Source: Alphaproteobacteria bacterium
GTDB taxonomy: Bacteria; Pseudomonadota; Alphaproteobacteria; Micavibrionales; Micavibrionaceae
Assembly: GCA_020848095.1 (NCBI GenBank)
Contig: JADLAT010000001.1
Span: 1-39,035, forward strand
DNA: 39,035 nucleotides
Direction: 5' to 3'
The notes under the pieces were generated by a model. It did no database searches and had not been told where the DNA came from. It worked only from the letters and a program-made list of their open reading frames with translations. Shown here one piece after another: positions 17,832 to 26,078 of the stretch. Numbering within the stretch: the first letter of the stretch is position 1; every line of letters begins with the position of its first letter. The position numbers and the translations under genes are program-made.

Positions 17832-18252
17832 TCACAATCACGATCAGCAGCACGGTCGGAACTTCATTGGCAATACGGTAAAATTTGGCAGAACGCGTAT
17901 TTTTATCCGCCGCAAATTTTTTAACCCAGCGTGCAAAGACATGATGCAAGGCCGTAAGCAAAATTACGCATGTCAGCTTCACATGAAGCCAGCCTTCGCT
18001 AAATAATGCAGGATTGGCATAGAGCATCAAACCGCCAAAAATCCACACGGCAAAGGACGCCGGATTTATAATCAGCTTTAATAAACGGCGCTCCATAATT
18101 TTAAGCGTGCCCACACTATCGGAATGAGGCTTTGCCTCGGCATGATACACAAACAAGCGCGGCAGATATAAAAGCCCGGCCATCCAGGCAATCACCGCAA
18201 TAATGTGAAAGGCCATGATCCAAAGATAATAGTTTTGGAGAAATTCTTGCAT
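17806..18252 (-). CDS. hemJ: Protoporphyrinogen IX oxidase HemJ
   Basis: A 148-residue inner-membrane protein with four helices. It begins MQEFLQNYYLWIMAFHIIAV, with the early conserved histidine, and continues WMAGLLYLPRLFVYHAEA, a HemJ signature, then RRLLKLIINPA and the late HVFARWVKKFAADKN segment. HemJ oxidises protoporphyrinogen IX to protoporphyrin IX, the substrate of the ferrochelatase encoded just upstream. It starts two bases after the hemH stop and forms a hemE-hemH-hemJ operon. Its 3' end overlaps the convergent candidate metalloprotease gene by 26 bases. Confidence 0.93.
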   Translation of the reverse strand: MQEFLQNYYLWIMAFHIIAVIAWMAGLLYLPRLFVYHAEAKPHSDSVGTLKIMERRLLKLIINPASFAVWIFGGLMLYANPALFSEGWLHVKLTCVILLTALHHVFARWVKKFAADKNTRSAKFYRIANEVPTVLLIVIVIMVVVKPF

Positions 18253-18254
18253 TT

Positions 18255-19334
18255 TTATGATCCTTTGTTTTTATTCATACAGCAATGTTGAAAATCAGGT
18301 GGACAGAGCCGGGTAAGACCTTCGGCAAAGAGACCTTCTTTATCCAGATGCGCACCCACCAGATCCGCCAGCCCGGTAATAAAATCAGGATCTGTACCAA
18401 CCGTTTGCGCGCGATAATACCCCTCTAAACCCAGCGCATGAGCTTTTTCCCGATATTCAATATCAAGCTCCACCAGCGTTTCTACATGCTCCTGCGTAAA
18501 GGCATGCGGGTAAATAATTACAGCTTTTTTATCCTGCGCGGCCTGCGCCAGCGCCTCTTCCGTTGAGGGGCCAATCCATTCCATACGCCCAACGCGGGAT
18601 TGATAACAATTTTGCCAATCGAGATTTTCTATGTTCAGCGCCTTTACAATCTCCCGCACCGTTTGCTCACATTGCCATTGATAGGGATCACCATCTTTCA
18701 CAAATTTTTCCGGCAAGCCATGCGCAGAAAATAAAATACGAATATCTTTATGCCCGTCTTTTTGCGCCCGGTCGTAGCATTGCCGGATATTTTTTACAGA
18801 GGCTTTTATGAATCCGGCATTAAGCGGATAACACCCGATCGTGCTTGTTGGTAAATCAAGCCCGGCCCGCTGCATCGCCAGATGCCATTGTTGCAGGGAA
18901 GAGCGCGTGGTCGTGGTTGAGTATTGCGGATAAAGCGGCAGTAAAATTACGCGCTGCGCTCCCCATTCTTTGGCCGCTTTTACAATTTGATCCGCCATAG
19001 GATGCCAATAGCGCATACAGACAAAAGCCTTGAAAAGCCCCTCTTTTCCCTCCAGCCCCTCTGGCCTTTGATTAAGCATTTCTGTAAGGGCTTTGGCCTG
19101 CGCTTGAGAATTTTCAAGAAGCGGGGAGCGATTACCAATCTCGCCATAGCTGGCCCCGGCTTCCTTTTTTGAACGACGAATACTGATGAGCTTTGCAATA
19201 AAAAAGCGCAGCAATAACGGCAGGCGAATAATGTTTTTATCCATGAAGAAATTGAATAAAAACGGACGAATTGTTTCACGTGAATCAGGCCCGCCCAGAT
19301 TAAACAAAATAACAGCTGTTTTTTCAGGCACCAT
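18255..19334 (-). CDS. hemH: Ferrochelatase HemH
   Basis: Inserts Fe2+ into protoporphyrin IX, the last step of protoheme synthesis. The 359-residue product shows TAVILFNLGGPDSRETIRPF at the N-terminus, LLPLYPQYSTTTTRSSLQQW, the catalytic-site motif FSAHGLPEKFVKDGDPYQWQ and the late YPHAFTQEHVETLVELDIEY. The C-terminus holds three clustered cysteines (CPPDFQHCC), like ferrochelatases that carry a [2Fe-2S] cluster; whether the fourth ligand exists is not clear. ATG 19334 overlaps the hemE stop by one base (TAATG). A parS-like site lies in its first codons. Confidence 0.96.
   Translation of the reverse strand: MVPEKTAVILFNLGGPDSRETIRPFLFNFFMDKNIIRLPLLLRFFIAKLISIRRSKKEAGASYGEIGNRSPLLENSQAQAKALTEMLNQRPEGLEGKEGLFKAFVCMRYWHPMADQIVKAAKEWGAQRVILLPLYPQYSTTTTRSSLQQWHLAMQRAGLDLPTSTIGCYPLNAGFIKASVKNIRQCYDRAQKDGHKDIRILFSAHGLPEKFVKDGDPYQWQCEQTVREIVKALNIENLDWQNCYQSRVGRMEWIGPSTEEALAQAAQDKKAVIIYPHAFTQEHVETLVELDIEYREKAHALGLEGYYRAQTVGTDPDFITGLADLVGAHLDKEGLFAEGLTRLCPPDFQHCCMNKNKGS
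19272..19287. promoter_or_regulatory. Second parS-like site (15 of 16) inside hemH
   Basis: TGTTTCACGTGAATCA differs from the parS consensus at one position in the right arm. It falls in hemH codons for DSRET, parallel to the SRET codons of the rsmG site, and lies about 1.1 kb from the candidate origin. Confidence 0.7.
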
Positions 19335-20419
19335 TAATTTCCAACCTTATGATTTTTAATCATCGCAACAAGCTGTTCGACATGCGCAACCGGCGTATCT
19401 TTGTGAATGCCATGACCCAGATTAAAAATAAACTTCCCCCGGCCCAGCGTAACCAGAATTTTCTCCACCGCCAAAATCATGCTATCCCCCCCGGCCAGCA
19501 GACATAGCGGATCAAGATTGCCTTGTACCGGTACAAAATTTTGAAGGCTGCGCGCCGCCCATTCCACCGGGATTTGAGAATCCAGCCCCACCGCATTTAC
19601 GCCGGTTTCCTGCACATAGACCTGATAATTATAACCAGCCCCCTTGGGAAAACCGATAATCGGCACATCCGGACAAGCCGCACGCACCAGCGTAACAATC
19701 TCCCGCATGGGCCGCACACACCAGCGCATAAAACTATCCGAATCCAAAGCACCGGACCAGCTGTCAAAAATCTGCAAAGCCTCCGCCCCGGCGCGAACCT
19801 GCTCAATCAAATATTGCGCGCTGGCCTCCACCAAAAGCTCTATCAACGCGCTAAACCCTTCAGGATCGCTATAAGCCATCACTTTGGTTTTCACAAAATC
19901 CCGCGAACTGCCGCCTTCGATCATATACGTAGCCACCGTCCACGGGGCGCCGCAAAACCCGATCAACGCCGTTTCTGAAAACCCCTCTTTTTGCAATTGC
20001 GACCGGGTTTGCCGCAGAGCTTCATAAACCGGCTCCAGTTTGGAAAACTGAGAAAAATCCAGATTGGCTACCTCAGCCATCGACTCCAAAGCATCCAGCT
20101 TCGGCCCTTCACCCGCAATAAATTCCAGCTTTCGGCCCAGCGCCATGGGAATGGTCAAAATATCTGAAAAAATAATTGCCGCATCCATACCAAAACGCCG
20201 CACCGGCTGCATCGTGATCTCACACGCCGCCACCGGGTCCAGCGCCATGGCTAAAAAACCACCCTTATCCGCCCGGAGCGCCCGATACTCCGGCAAATAC
20301 CGCCCGGCCTGGCGCATAAACCAAAACGGCAGCCTTTGCGAACTCTGCCCATACAGAACATCCAAAAACGGTTTCCCACTGCGAATCTCAAAAGCCTTCA
20401 CATCCACCCCCATATTCAT
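19334..20419 (-). CDS. hemE: Uroporphyrinogen decarboxylase HemE
   Basis: Decarboxylates the four acetate side chains of uroporphyrinogen III to give coproporphyrinogen III in the cytoplasm. The 361-residue product has the substrate-binding signature PFWFMRQAGRYLPEYRALRA, FSDILTIPMALG (catalytic Asp), GFCGAPWTVATYMIEGGSS, LQIFDSWSGALD and the final FNLGHGIHKDTPVAHVEQLV. Length is normal. ATG 20419 has AAGGTGA seven bases upstream. First gene of the hemE-hemH-hemJ operon; its upstream region is the candidate origin, as in Caulobacter, where the hemE promoter lies within the origin region. Confidence 0.97.
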   Translation of the reverse strand: MNMGVDVKAFEIRSGKPFLDVLYGQSSQRLPFWFMRQAGRYLPEYRALRADKGGFLAMALDPVAACEITMQPVRRFGMDAAIIFSDILTIPMALGRKLEFIAGEGPKLDALESMAEVANLDFSQFSKLEPVYEALRQTRSQLQKEGFSETALIGFCGAPWTVATYMIEGGSSRDFVKTKVMAYSDPEGFSALIELLVEASAQYLIEQVRAGAEALQIFDSWSGALDSDSFMRWCVRPMREIVTLVRAACPDVPIIGFPKGAGYNYQVYVQETGVNAVGLDSQIPVEWAARSLQNFVPVQGNLDPLCLLAGGDSMILAVEKILVTLGRGKFIFNLGHGIHKDTPVAHVEQLVAMIKNHKVGN

Positions 20420-20858
20420 TTTTCAATCACCTTCCCTCAAAATCCTGCAAACCTGATTCGCCCTTCGGTCTCCCCAAAACATGGCACACTCTAACCTCTC
20501 ATACTAAACTTTATATCTTTTTTAAAAAGAGTTTTGATAGTTATAGAGGCCCTGCAAAACGGGTATAAGTTTTATCCAGAATTTAACCCCCAGACATTGA
20601 GGATCATTCTTCTTAGGCTTTTCATCGATTCGCAATGATTCGCCCAGATAACCAAAAAGTTCCCAATTTCACTTTTGAACAGCGGGACGAATCATCATAC
20701 GCATACAGAACAGATTCCGGATAACTTCATCCCGGTTTTATACGGACACATATTCAAGACTTACGCACAGCTCTATCAAGAGGGACCATTCTATGATAGA
20801 TTCGCTGCCGTCAGCCTTTATAAGGTTTTCTCAGTTTACAATTTTTTTTGGCGTATGA
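20420..20858. other. Candidate chromosome origin (oriC) region, non-coding
   Basis: A 439-base stretch with no convincing gene, between hemE (minus) and the first plus-strand gene. Both the dominant gene direction and the G/C strand bias switch around here, and in Caulobacter the origin lies between hemE and the DUF299 gene. It contains an AT-rich part (about 20505-20545, including TATATCTTTTTTAAAAAG), one DnaA-box-like TTATCCAGA (20572-20580, one mismatch to TTATCCACA) and a TGATCCTCA on the reverse strand near 20600 (one mismatch to the Caulobacter G-box TGATCCACA). No perfect DnaA box is present and no TTAA-N7-TTAA CtrA site was found. A 63-codon open frame at 20675-20866 looks non-coding. 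Confidence 0.4.
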
Positions 20859-21473
20859 ATGTATAAAGAAGCTTTTACAAAGCTGGATCTTGCGGAAGCG
20901 GCAACAATTCTAGACGTGCTTAATCCAAAATTAGAAGGCGTTGTTTTTGATCCGCTGGAAACCGTTATTATGGCGATGGATATTTCCTTTTATCCGGGAT
21001 ATCGCCTTTTGGACATCGCCGATCATACCACTTTATCACCGCGCCGCCGGTTTGCCGTTTTTTCGCCGCAAAATCATTTCCTCATAAACTTTTCCAATGA
21101 GCCGATTTATACCTTTAACCGGGAATTGCCCATTCTTCTCGATGAACATAACGTCATGGATTATGTGCGCTTTTTCTTTAGTTTTGTAAGGGGCCGTCAT
21201 GGCCGTTTTATAATCATTGAAAATATTGATGAGATAAGCTGGAAAAACGATCCGCCCTTGACCGCCCGCCGAACCATCGGAAAAATGATTGAGCCTATGA
21301 CCCTTGAAAGAATTGATGAAAAGGGCTGTTTTCACTTAAAAGCCTGTATGGTTTTTAAAGACTCTCTTTTCAGGAGCAAAATAAAGGTTGAGCCTAGCGG
21401 TCTTATTTCCTTAAGCGATGAGGAATTATTGCTCGAAGATATTCCGGTTCTGGATGATCTGCTCACGCAGTAA
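20859..21473 (+). CDS. Unrecognised cytoplasmic protein, 204 residues
   Basis: No family recognised. ATG 20859 is preceded immediately by an in-frame TGA, so the start is well bounded, although no Shine-Dalgarno is seen. The product has no signal or membrane helix. It is beta-rich with many aromatic residues (PGYRLLDIADHTTLSPRRRF, YTFNRELPILLDEHNVMDYV) and ends in an acidic tail (SDEELLLEDIPVLDDLL). It is the first of three accessory plus-strand genes placed between hemE and the DUF299 block. The 261-base AT-rich spacer that follows (21474-21734) shows TTAA-rich sequence, including TTAA-N7-TAAA at 21569-21583, but no clear gene. Confidence 0.75.
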   Translation: MYKEAFTKLDLAEAATILDVLNPKLEGVVFDPLETVIMAMDISFYPGYRLLDIADHTTLSPRRRFAVFSPQNHFLINFSNEPIYTFNRELPILLDEHNVMDYVRFFFSFVRGRHGRFIIIENIDEISWKNDPPLTARRTIGKMIEPMTLERIDEKGCFHLKACMVFKDSLFRSKIKVEPSGLISLSDEELLLEDIPVLDDLLTQ

Positions 21474-21734
21474 GTTTTTTAAGTCCCACCTTTAAATATT
21501 TAGCCCGTTTTAAAGCCCCGTCTCTAAAGCCCTTCTTTAGGAGCTTAAACCTCTTTGGCAAGCAGACCTTAATATTCTGTAAACTACGCATTTTTTTGAA
21601 CTTTTTTTAAAATTTAATCGTTTTAGAAAGGAAGCGTTAATACCTTGCCCGCCATAATAAGGACTGAAAGCGCATAAATCCTCTTCGGAGAAAATGCATA
21701 AAGTTACAATAAAAAAATAAGGCTGGTTAAAATT

Positions 21735-23090
21735 ATGAGCGATAGTTTCGGAGAGTTGATTAAAACAGGGCAAAAAAGCAAACCGGCATGCCGGGTGGCC
21801 TACACGCTAAACAACGTACAACCGGTTATTTGTACGATCATTGGCGATCAGCCCTTATTTTATATGGATTTCGATGTTGATTACATTGATGAAAACGCCG
21901 CGTTTGATGCTTCAGAAGAGGCCATTTTAAAAAATGAAATCAATGCGTTGAAAAACAGCATCAAGGATATTGAAGATATCACTTATCCATCTGCACGCCC
22001 CAGCCATGAAAAAATGGAAGAATTTTTAAGCGATAGCGATGAAATAACCCAATTTCGTAAAAAATCCAAAGAATGCGCGATCGAAGATCTGAAAACCATT
22101 CTGGCTCAAAGCCGTCTGGCCGCCGCCTATATGGATTTTGCCGCACAACATGGTGTAGAGATGCACTATTCCCGGCTTGTTGAAATGGCCAGCTATGACC
22201 GCGAGGCCGGAGCGATCTTTATTAATCCGGACAATAATATGGCTGACCAGCTTTTGCTGGCGGCGCAAAAACTTCGTCATCACTGGCAGCACCGTCAGGG
22301 CGCATTGATCAATCCATTAATGTTCCACCCGGATAACGCCATTCTCGTAAACCGGGCGCAGGTTGCCGATCTGGCCGTTTCCATGGTGAGAATCGCCTGG
22401 GAGCTTCAATTATCCGGCGAAAGACGGGCATGGCAGCGCATAGAAGAATCATCCATGGCTGATCTGGGCCGCGCCTTTGCCCGCGAAGCTTTCCTTGATT
22501 TTAGAACCATTAATAATGGAGAGGCCTCGGCCTCGGTTTTTGAAAGCTGGTTCCTCTCCGAGCGTTGCCGGGCGCAGGATAAAACATTGATCAGCCAGAT
22601 GCTGGCCGATCACCGGGGTTATGTTTTTGACCTCAAAACAGCCGGTCAGGCCGTTACGCCAGTTTTGATCGCCGCGCTGGGGGCCATGCCTTTCGGCAAA
22701 AATTACCTGGCAGAACATGCCGCAACCATTATGGGCGACCCGATCTTTACAGATGTCCGGGATCGGTCTAACGCGAATTTCCTATGGTTTATCAAGTTTG
22801 AACGCTCTTTCCGCGAAACGGAACGCGAGTTGCAAACATCGGGTGATCTTTCCGCGAAGGACGCTCGTTCCGCCGCATCACGCTCGAACATACAGGATTC
22901 TCCAGATGGACCATCAAAAGCCGCAACCGGCCAAGTCGTCTCGCTCTTCCCGGAAGGCCAAAACGCCGGAGCTGTGGATAAATCCGGAAAAAACGCCGGA
23001 CGCCTGTCACGCACAGAACCGCAACAGCGAATACAGCAAGGAGACGACCGGTCTAACGTCGTTTATATACGCCGCTGGTCCGGAGAATAA
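21735..23090 (+). CDS. Putative degenerate metallopeptidase-like protein (DUF6782-like?), paralogue of the next gene
   Basis: A 451-residue soluble protein. A charged N-terminal coiled-coil-like part (ENAAFDASEEAILKNEINAL) precedes a helical domain with AAQKLRHHWQHRQG at 176-189. I recall the DUF6782 putative metallopeptidase family carrying a HELRHxWQ-type motif here; in this protein the His and Glu are replaced by Gln and Lys, so it may be catalytically dead. The domain then shows MVRIAWELQLSGERRAWQRI, SVFESWFLSERCRAQ and PFGKNYLAEHAATIMGDPIF, all with counterparts in the next gene. The C-terminal 75 residues are low-complexity. The ribosome site is weak (AAGG). The family name is tentative; the paralogy is directly visible. 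Confidence 0.75.
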   Translation: MSDSFGELIKTGQKSKPACRVAYTLNNVQPVICTIIGDQPLFYMDFDVDYIDENAAFDASEEAILKNEINALKNSIKDIEDITYPSARPSHEKMEEFLSDSDEITQFRKKSKECAIEDLKTILAQSRLAAAYMDFAAQHGVEMHYSRLVEMASYDREAGAIFINPDNNMADQLLLAAQKLRHHWQHRQGALINPLMFHPDNAILVNRAQVADLAVSMVRIAWELQLSGERRAWQRIEESSMADLGRAFAREAFLDFRTINNGEASASVFESWFLSERCRAQDKTLISQMLADHRGYVFDLKTAGQAVTPVLIAALGAMPFGKNYLAEHAATIMGDPIFTDVRDRSNANFLWFIKFERSFRETERELQTSGDLSAKDARSAASRSNIQDSPDGPSKAATGQVVSLFPEGQNAGAVDKSGKNAGRLSRTEPQQRIQQGDDRSNVVYIRRWSGE

Positions 23091-23115
23091 TGCCCCGATC
23101 AATGCGGGCAGGAAG

Positions 23116-24210
23116 ATGGGTAACTTGAGTTTCGAAGAGCACATTGCCGATACCGAAAAAAATGAGCAGGCAGGGCGCGACCTCGTGCCGGGCCCCTCGG
23201 GTGATTTGTGCCGGAATACGGGCGCAGATTTCGTTTCGGAAAGCTGGCTTTTGGATGATCTTTATTGTGATTCCCTTGCAAGAGACACTGAGGCCTTTAG
23301 CACCCAGATTTTCCCGGAGGATCGCAAGATTTTTCTCTCCTGGGCGGTTGGCATACTCTCGGCCAGCCCCAGCGCGCGGCGGATGATTTTTGAAGCGGCG
23401 GAGCAGGACTGGTCCTTGGCGCTGGAACAGCTGGACGGCCCGGATTTTCACCTTGATGTGCCGGAAAAACTGATTGTACTAAACAGCAACGGGCTTTTGT
23501 TTTCGGCCTTTAAACGCTCCGCACATTTTAGCTATCCTGTGCTTGTGTCTCTGACCAGAGCCCTGCGCGATGTATGGCAGGAAAAGCGCCACGGGGCCTT
23601 TGATGAAATTTATGCCGCCGAAGATGTTTTGATGCTGGAGCGCATGCGCGCTGCCGATCTTGATGTTATCGCCACGCTGGTGGCCTGGGAATTACGAAGC
23701 GAATCTTTAGGCGGTTTATGGCGCTATATGATCGGTTCGGAAGATGGGGATATTGCCCTGCGCTTTTCCGGTATGTTAGAGCAAGAGCCCGCCGCATCTT
23801 TTAACGGACGGGCGCTTTATGCCGCCTTTACCCAGTGGTTCCGCGATGATGAGCGCATTAATGCCTGCGACCATGAAACGCTTGATTATCTCGATTCGAT
23901 TATGCCCGATCTTCAGGCCCGCCGGAATGGCGGCTATAAAAAGCTCGGCCCCGTGGGCATAGAGATTCTTTCCTGTCTGCCGGATAAAACCGCCTATCTT
24001 CAGGGCTATGGCCGGGAAATTCTGCGCGATCCCTTTTATGCCGGAATGGATGATGAGATTAATCAAAGCCATTTGCTGCAGATTTTACACGATATTCGCG
24101 TTACGCAGGTTCAAGGCGTGCCGTTTCGGGACGCCCATCTGGCGGCGCGCATTTTCCCCGGCGGCGTATTCACACCGGAAGGCCCGGTTTTCCCGCCGCA
24201 CCGTTTCTAG
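23116..24210 (+). CDS. Second member of the tandem paralogue pair, function unknown
   Basis: About 364 residues from ATG 23116. The open frame continues upstream to 22717, but that part only shadows the previous gene. TTG 23125, with AGGAAG nine bases upstream, is an alternative start. The helical domain matches the previous protein: LTRALRDVWQEKRHG (against AQKLRHHWQHRQG), VAWELRSESLGGLWRYM, RALYAAFTQWFRDDERI and DKTAYLQGYGREILRDPFYA. The motif position again lacks the HE pair (TRALRDVW), so no zinc site is evident in either copy. It starts 25 bases after the preceding stop, so the two are likely cotranscribed. An origin by duplication and divergence is clear; the role is unknown. Confidence 0.75.
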   Translation: MGNLSFEEHIADTEKNEQAGRDLVPGPSGDLCRNTGADFVSESWLLDDLYCDSLARDTEAFSTQIFPEDRKIFLSWAVGILSASPSARRMIFEAAEQDWSLALEQLDGPDFHLDVPEKLIVLNSNGLLFSAFKRSAHFSYPVLVSLTRALRDVWQEKRHGAFDEIYAAEDVLMLERMRAADLDVIATLVAWELRSESLGGLWRYMIGSEDGDIALRFSGMLEQEPAASFNGRALYAAFTQWFRDDERINACDHETLDYLDSIMPDLQARRNGGYKKLGPVGIEILSCLPDKTAYLQGYGREILRDPFYAGMDDEINQSHLLQILHDIRVTQVQGVPFRDAHLAARIFPGGVFTPEGPVFPPHRF

Positions 24211-24234
24211 GCCGTTTAAAAAGATAAAACAGAT

Positions 24235-24975
24235 CTAAAGCGCCGCCAGATCACGCAAAACGTCCTGTGCTTCCGGGGTGTAATCACCGTTTTCCGTATG
24301 CAAGATCAGCCCTGAAAACAGCCGCGCCGGAGTTTTTCGGCCCTTAAGCGCCCGGATAATCACCCGGCGGGCTTCCTGCCCCGCATGGGGGTAGAGCGGT
24401 AAAATTTCAACCGCGCCAAAACGGGGGCCAAGCGTCTGGAGGATTTTATCAATATGCGCGGCCTTATGGATGAGGGTGAAGCTGCCGCCCGATTTAAGAT
24501 TACGGTTGGCACAGGCCACCCAATCTGCCAGATCCGTATCCGCATGACCCATGGCCAGCGCCTTGGCCGAAGACGGTGAGGGCGTATGCGCGGCGGCTTC
24601 ATTATAGGGCGGATTGCAGATAATATGATCGAAAGGCGCATTTGTGCCATCGGCCTTATAGCGGGTGAAATCACCGATATGGGCCTGTGTGAACATGCAG
24701 ACCTCTTGCAGGTCGTTCAGGGTCGCATTTTTTTGCGCCAGCGCGATATGATCGCCTTGAATATCAACCCCGTGCAGAGACACCCCCTCAACACGCGCCA
24801 GAACACAAAACCCCGCCGCCCCGGTGCCGCAGCCCATATCCAAAAGGCTCTGTCCGGCCTTGGCCGGGCAGAACGCCGCCAGTAAAACAGCATCAATGGA
24901 TGTACGAAAACCATCCGCAGGCTGGTGCAGCTTCAAGCGCCGGTTCAGGAGATAAATAGGCTCGTTTACAGTCAT
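24235..24975 (-). CDS. TrmN6/YfiC-type tRNA(adenine-N6)-methyltransferase
   Basis: A SAM-dependent N6-adenine methyltransferase of 246 residues. Motif I LLDMGCGTGAAGFCVLAR binds SAM, HGVDIQGDHIALAQKNATLN follows, and FDHIICNPPYNEAAAH carries the NPPY catalytic motif. The N-terminal LNRRLKLHQPADGFRTSIDA is typical of the YfiC family, which in E. coli methylates A37 of tRNA1(Val). A TTG two codons upstream is open, but ATG 24975 is preferred. It is convergent with the paralogue pair, 24 bases apart, without a visible hairpin. Confidence 0.88.
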   Translation of the reverse strand: MTVNEPIYLLNRRLKLHQPADGFRTSIDAVLLAAFCPAKAGQSLLDMGCGTGAAGFCVLARVEGVSLHGVDIQGDHIALAQKNATLNDLQEVCMFTQAHIGDFTRYKADGTNAPFDHIICNPPYNEAAAHTPSPSSAKALAMGHADTDLADWVACANRNLKSGGSFTLIHKAAHIDKILQTLGPRFGAVEILPLYPHAGQEARRVIIRALKGRKTPARLFSGLILHTENGDYTPEAQDVLRDLAAL

Positions 24976-25004
24976 AAACAAAAGTTTTTATCTGAAGATG
25001 GCCC

Positions 25005-25955
25005 TTAAAACAATGTCTTGCTTTTGGGGCCGCCCGGCGGGTCGAGCTGGGTCAGCAGCATAAGGTCAATGGGCGAGCGTAAAAGATTTTGGTAAGCGCG
25101 GGGGATTGCGGGTGGATTTGCGGCATAAATTCCCGGTGCGTTCCGCCCGCCTTTAAAGACGCTGCTGGTGATAAAATTATTGCCTGCGATTTGTCCATAG
25201 GCGGCGGGTCTGCCCTTTTGCACAGCCGGGAGTGCTTCTGCCATGCTCTGGCCCGTATGTTCCGGCGTTTTAGGGGCCTCCGGCTTTAATTCCGGTATCA
25301 CGATGTCTTTAAGATTGAATTTTTTATCAAAAAACGCATAGACCTCATCCATGGTTTTCGGGCGACCCGTTTTGGTATCGTAGAAGACGCTCCGGTTGGC
25401 AGCAGCCGCTTTGGGGAATAAAAGCGCGGCCTGTTGCAGCGGATTTTCATCCCGCGCGTTTAAAAAGGCCGCCGCGCCGCTCGCGCCCATGAAATGGGCA
25501 AAATATAGCTCTGTCGCGCCGATATTGCCCTCTGCATTGCGCCAGTGCGTTTCCAGAAATTTTTGATTATCCGAGGCAAATTCCGCCGCCATGTTGGAAG
25601 CAATTTTGGGGTCGTTCCGCAGGGCCAGAATCTCCCGCCGCGCCGCTTTATCCGCTACGCGGCCTTTGGCATCAATTTTGGCGGCCAGATCGCCCAGCCC
25701 GTATTTCTCCCCGTGATTACGGACCATGCCCAGCCATGTGCTTTCGATAAACTGGTAAAGCCCCGATGCGCTGGAGGTTTTGGCTTTGGCCTCCGGGTTG
25801 AAGCTGCTCTCGGCTTTGGCCTGCTGCACCATATAGGCAAAATCGACCCCTGTTTTAAGGCTGGCGTTTTTAATCGCGCTTAGGACATCATGCGGCACGC
25901 GTGCGCCCAGCCCGCTTAAGATATTGTTTGCAATGGTGTTTGTTAATCCGGTCAT
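25005..25955 (-). CDS. Lytic transglycosylase-like (SLT domain) protein
   Basis: About 316 residues from ATG 25955. Residues 35-75 form the soluble lytic transglycosylase core: DFAYMVQQAKAESSFNPEAK with the catalytic Glu49, then SSASGLYQFIESTWLGM (the GLYQF motif). These enzymes cleave peptidoglycan between MurNAc and GlcNAc, leaving 1,6-anhydro-MurNAc. No signal peptide is visible from this start. The open frame continues to 26234, but that part overlaps the divergent acyl-CoA dehydrogenase gene and looks like a shadow. The ribosome site is poor. The C-terminal third is Pro- and Ala-rich and unrecognised. Cell-wall remodelling for a secretion system is possible, but the gene is not in the dot cluster. 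Confidence 0.82.
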   Translation of the reverse strand: MTGLTNTIANNILSGLGARVPHDVLSAIKNASLKTGVDFAYMVQQAKAESSFNPEAKAKTSSASGLYQFIESTWLGMVRNHGEKYGLGDLAAKIDAKGRVADKAARREILALRNDPKIASNMAAEFASDNQKFLETHWRNAEGNIGATELYFAHFMGASGAAAFLNARDENPLQQAALLFPKAAAANRSVFYDTKTGRPKTMDEVYAFFDKKFNLKDIVIPELKPEAPKTPEHTGQSMAEALPAVQKGRPAAYGQIAGNNFITSSVFKGGRNAPGIYAANPPAIPRAYQNLLRSPIDLMLLTQLDPPGGPKSKTLF

Positions 25956-26078
25956 AAAATAATAACTTTTTGTTTCGCCATTAATCTGTGGTTTAATTTG
26001 CAAGGCGCGTGCCAGTTTCTGCCGGCGCTTCATTCGTCGCAGTTTTTTCAGTGATTTTTTAAAAGGGCCTTTGAGATC

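Noticed and set aside
20675-20866. 63-codon open frame in the candidate origin region
   Set aside because: No Shine-Dalgarno, no recognisable product, and it overlaps the start of the next gene; more likely non-coding origin sequence.
22973-22981. Perfect DnaA box TGTGGATAA
   Set aside because: A single box inside the low-complexity 3' end of a gene, with no second box nearby; compatible with chance.
22717-23115. 133-codon upstream extension of the second paralogue gene
   Set aside because: It lies inside the preceding gene in another frame, and the paralogous similarity starts only well after 23116.
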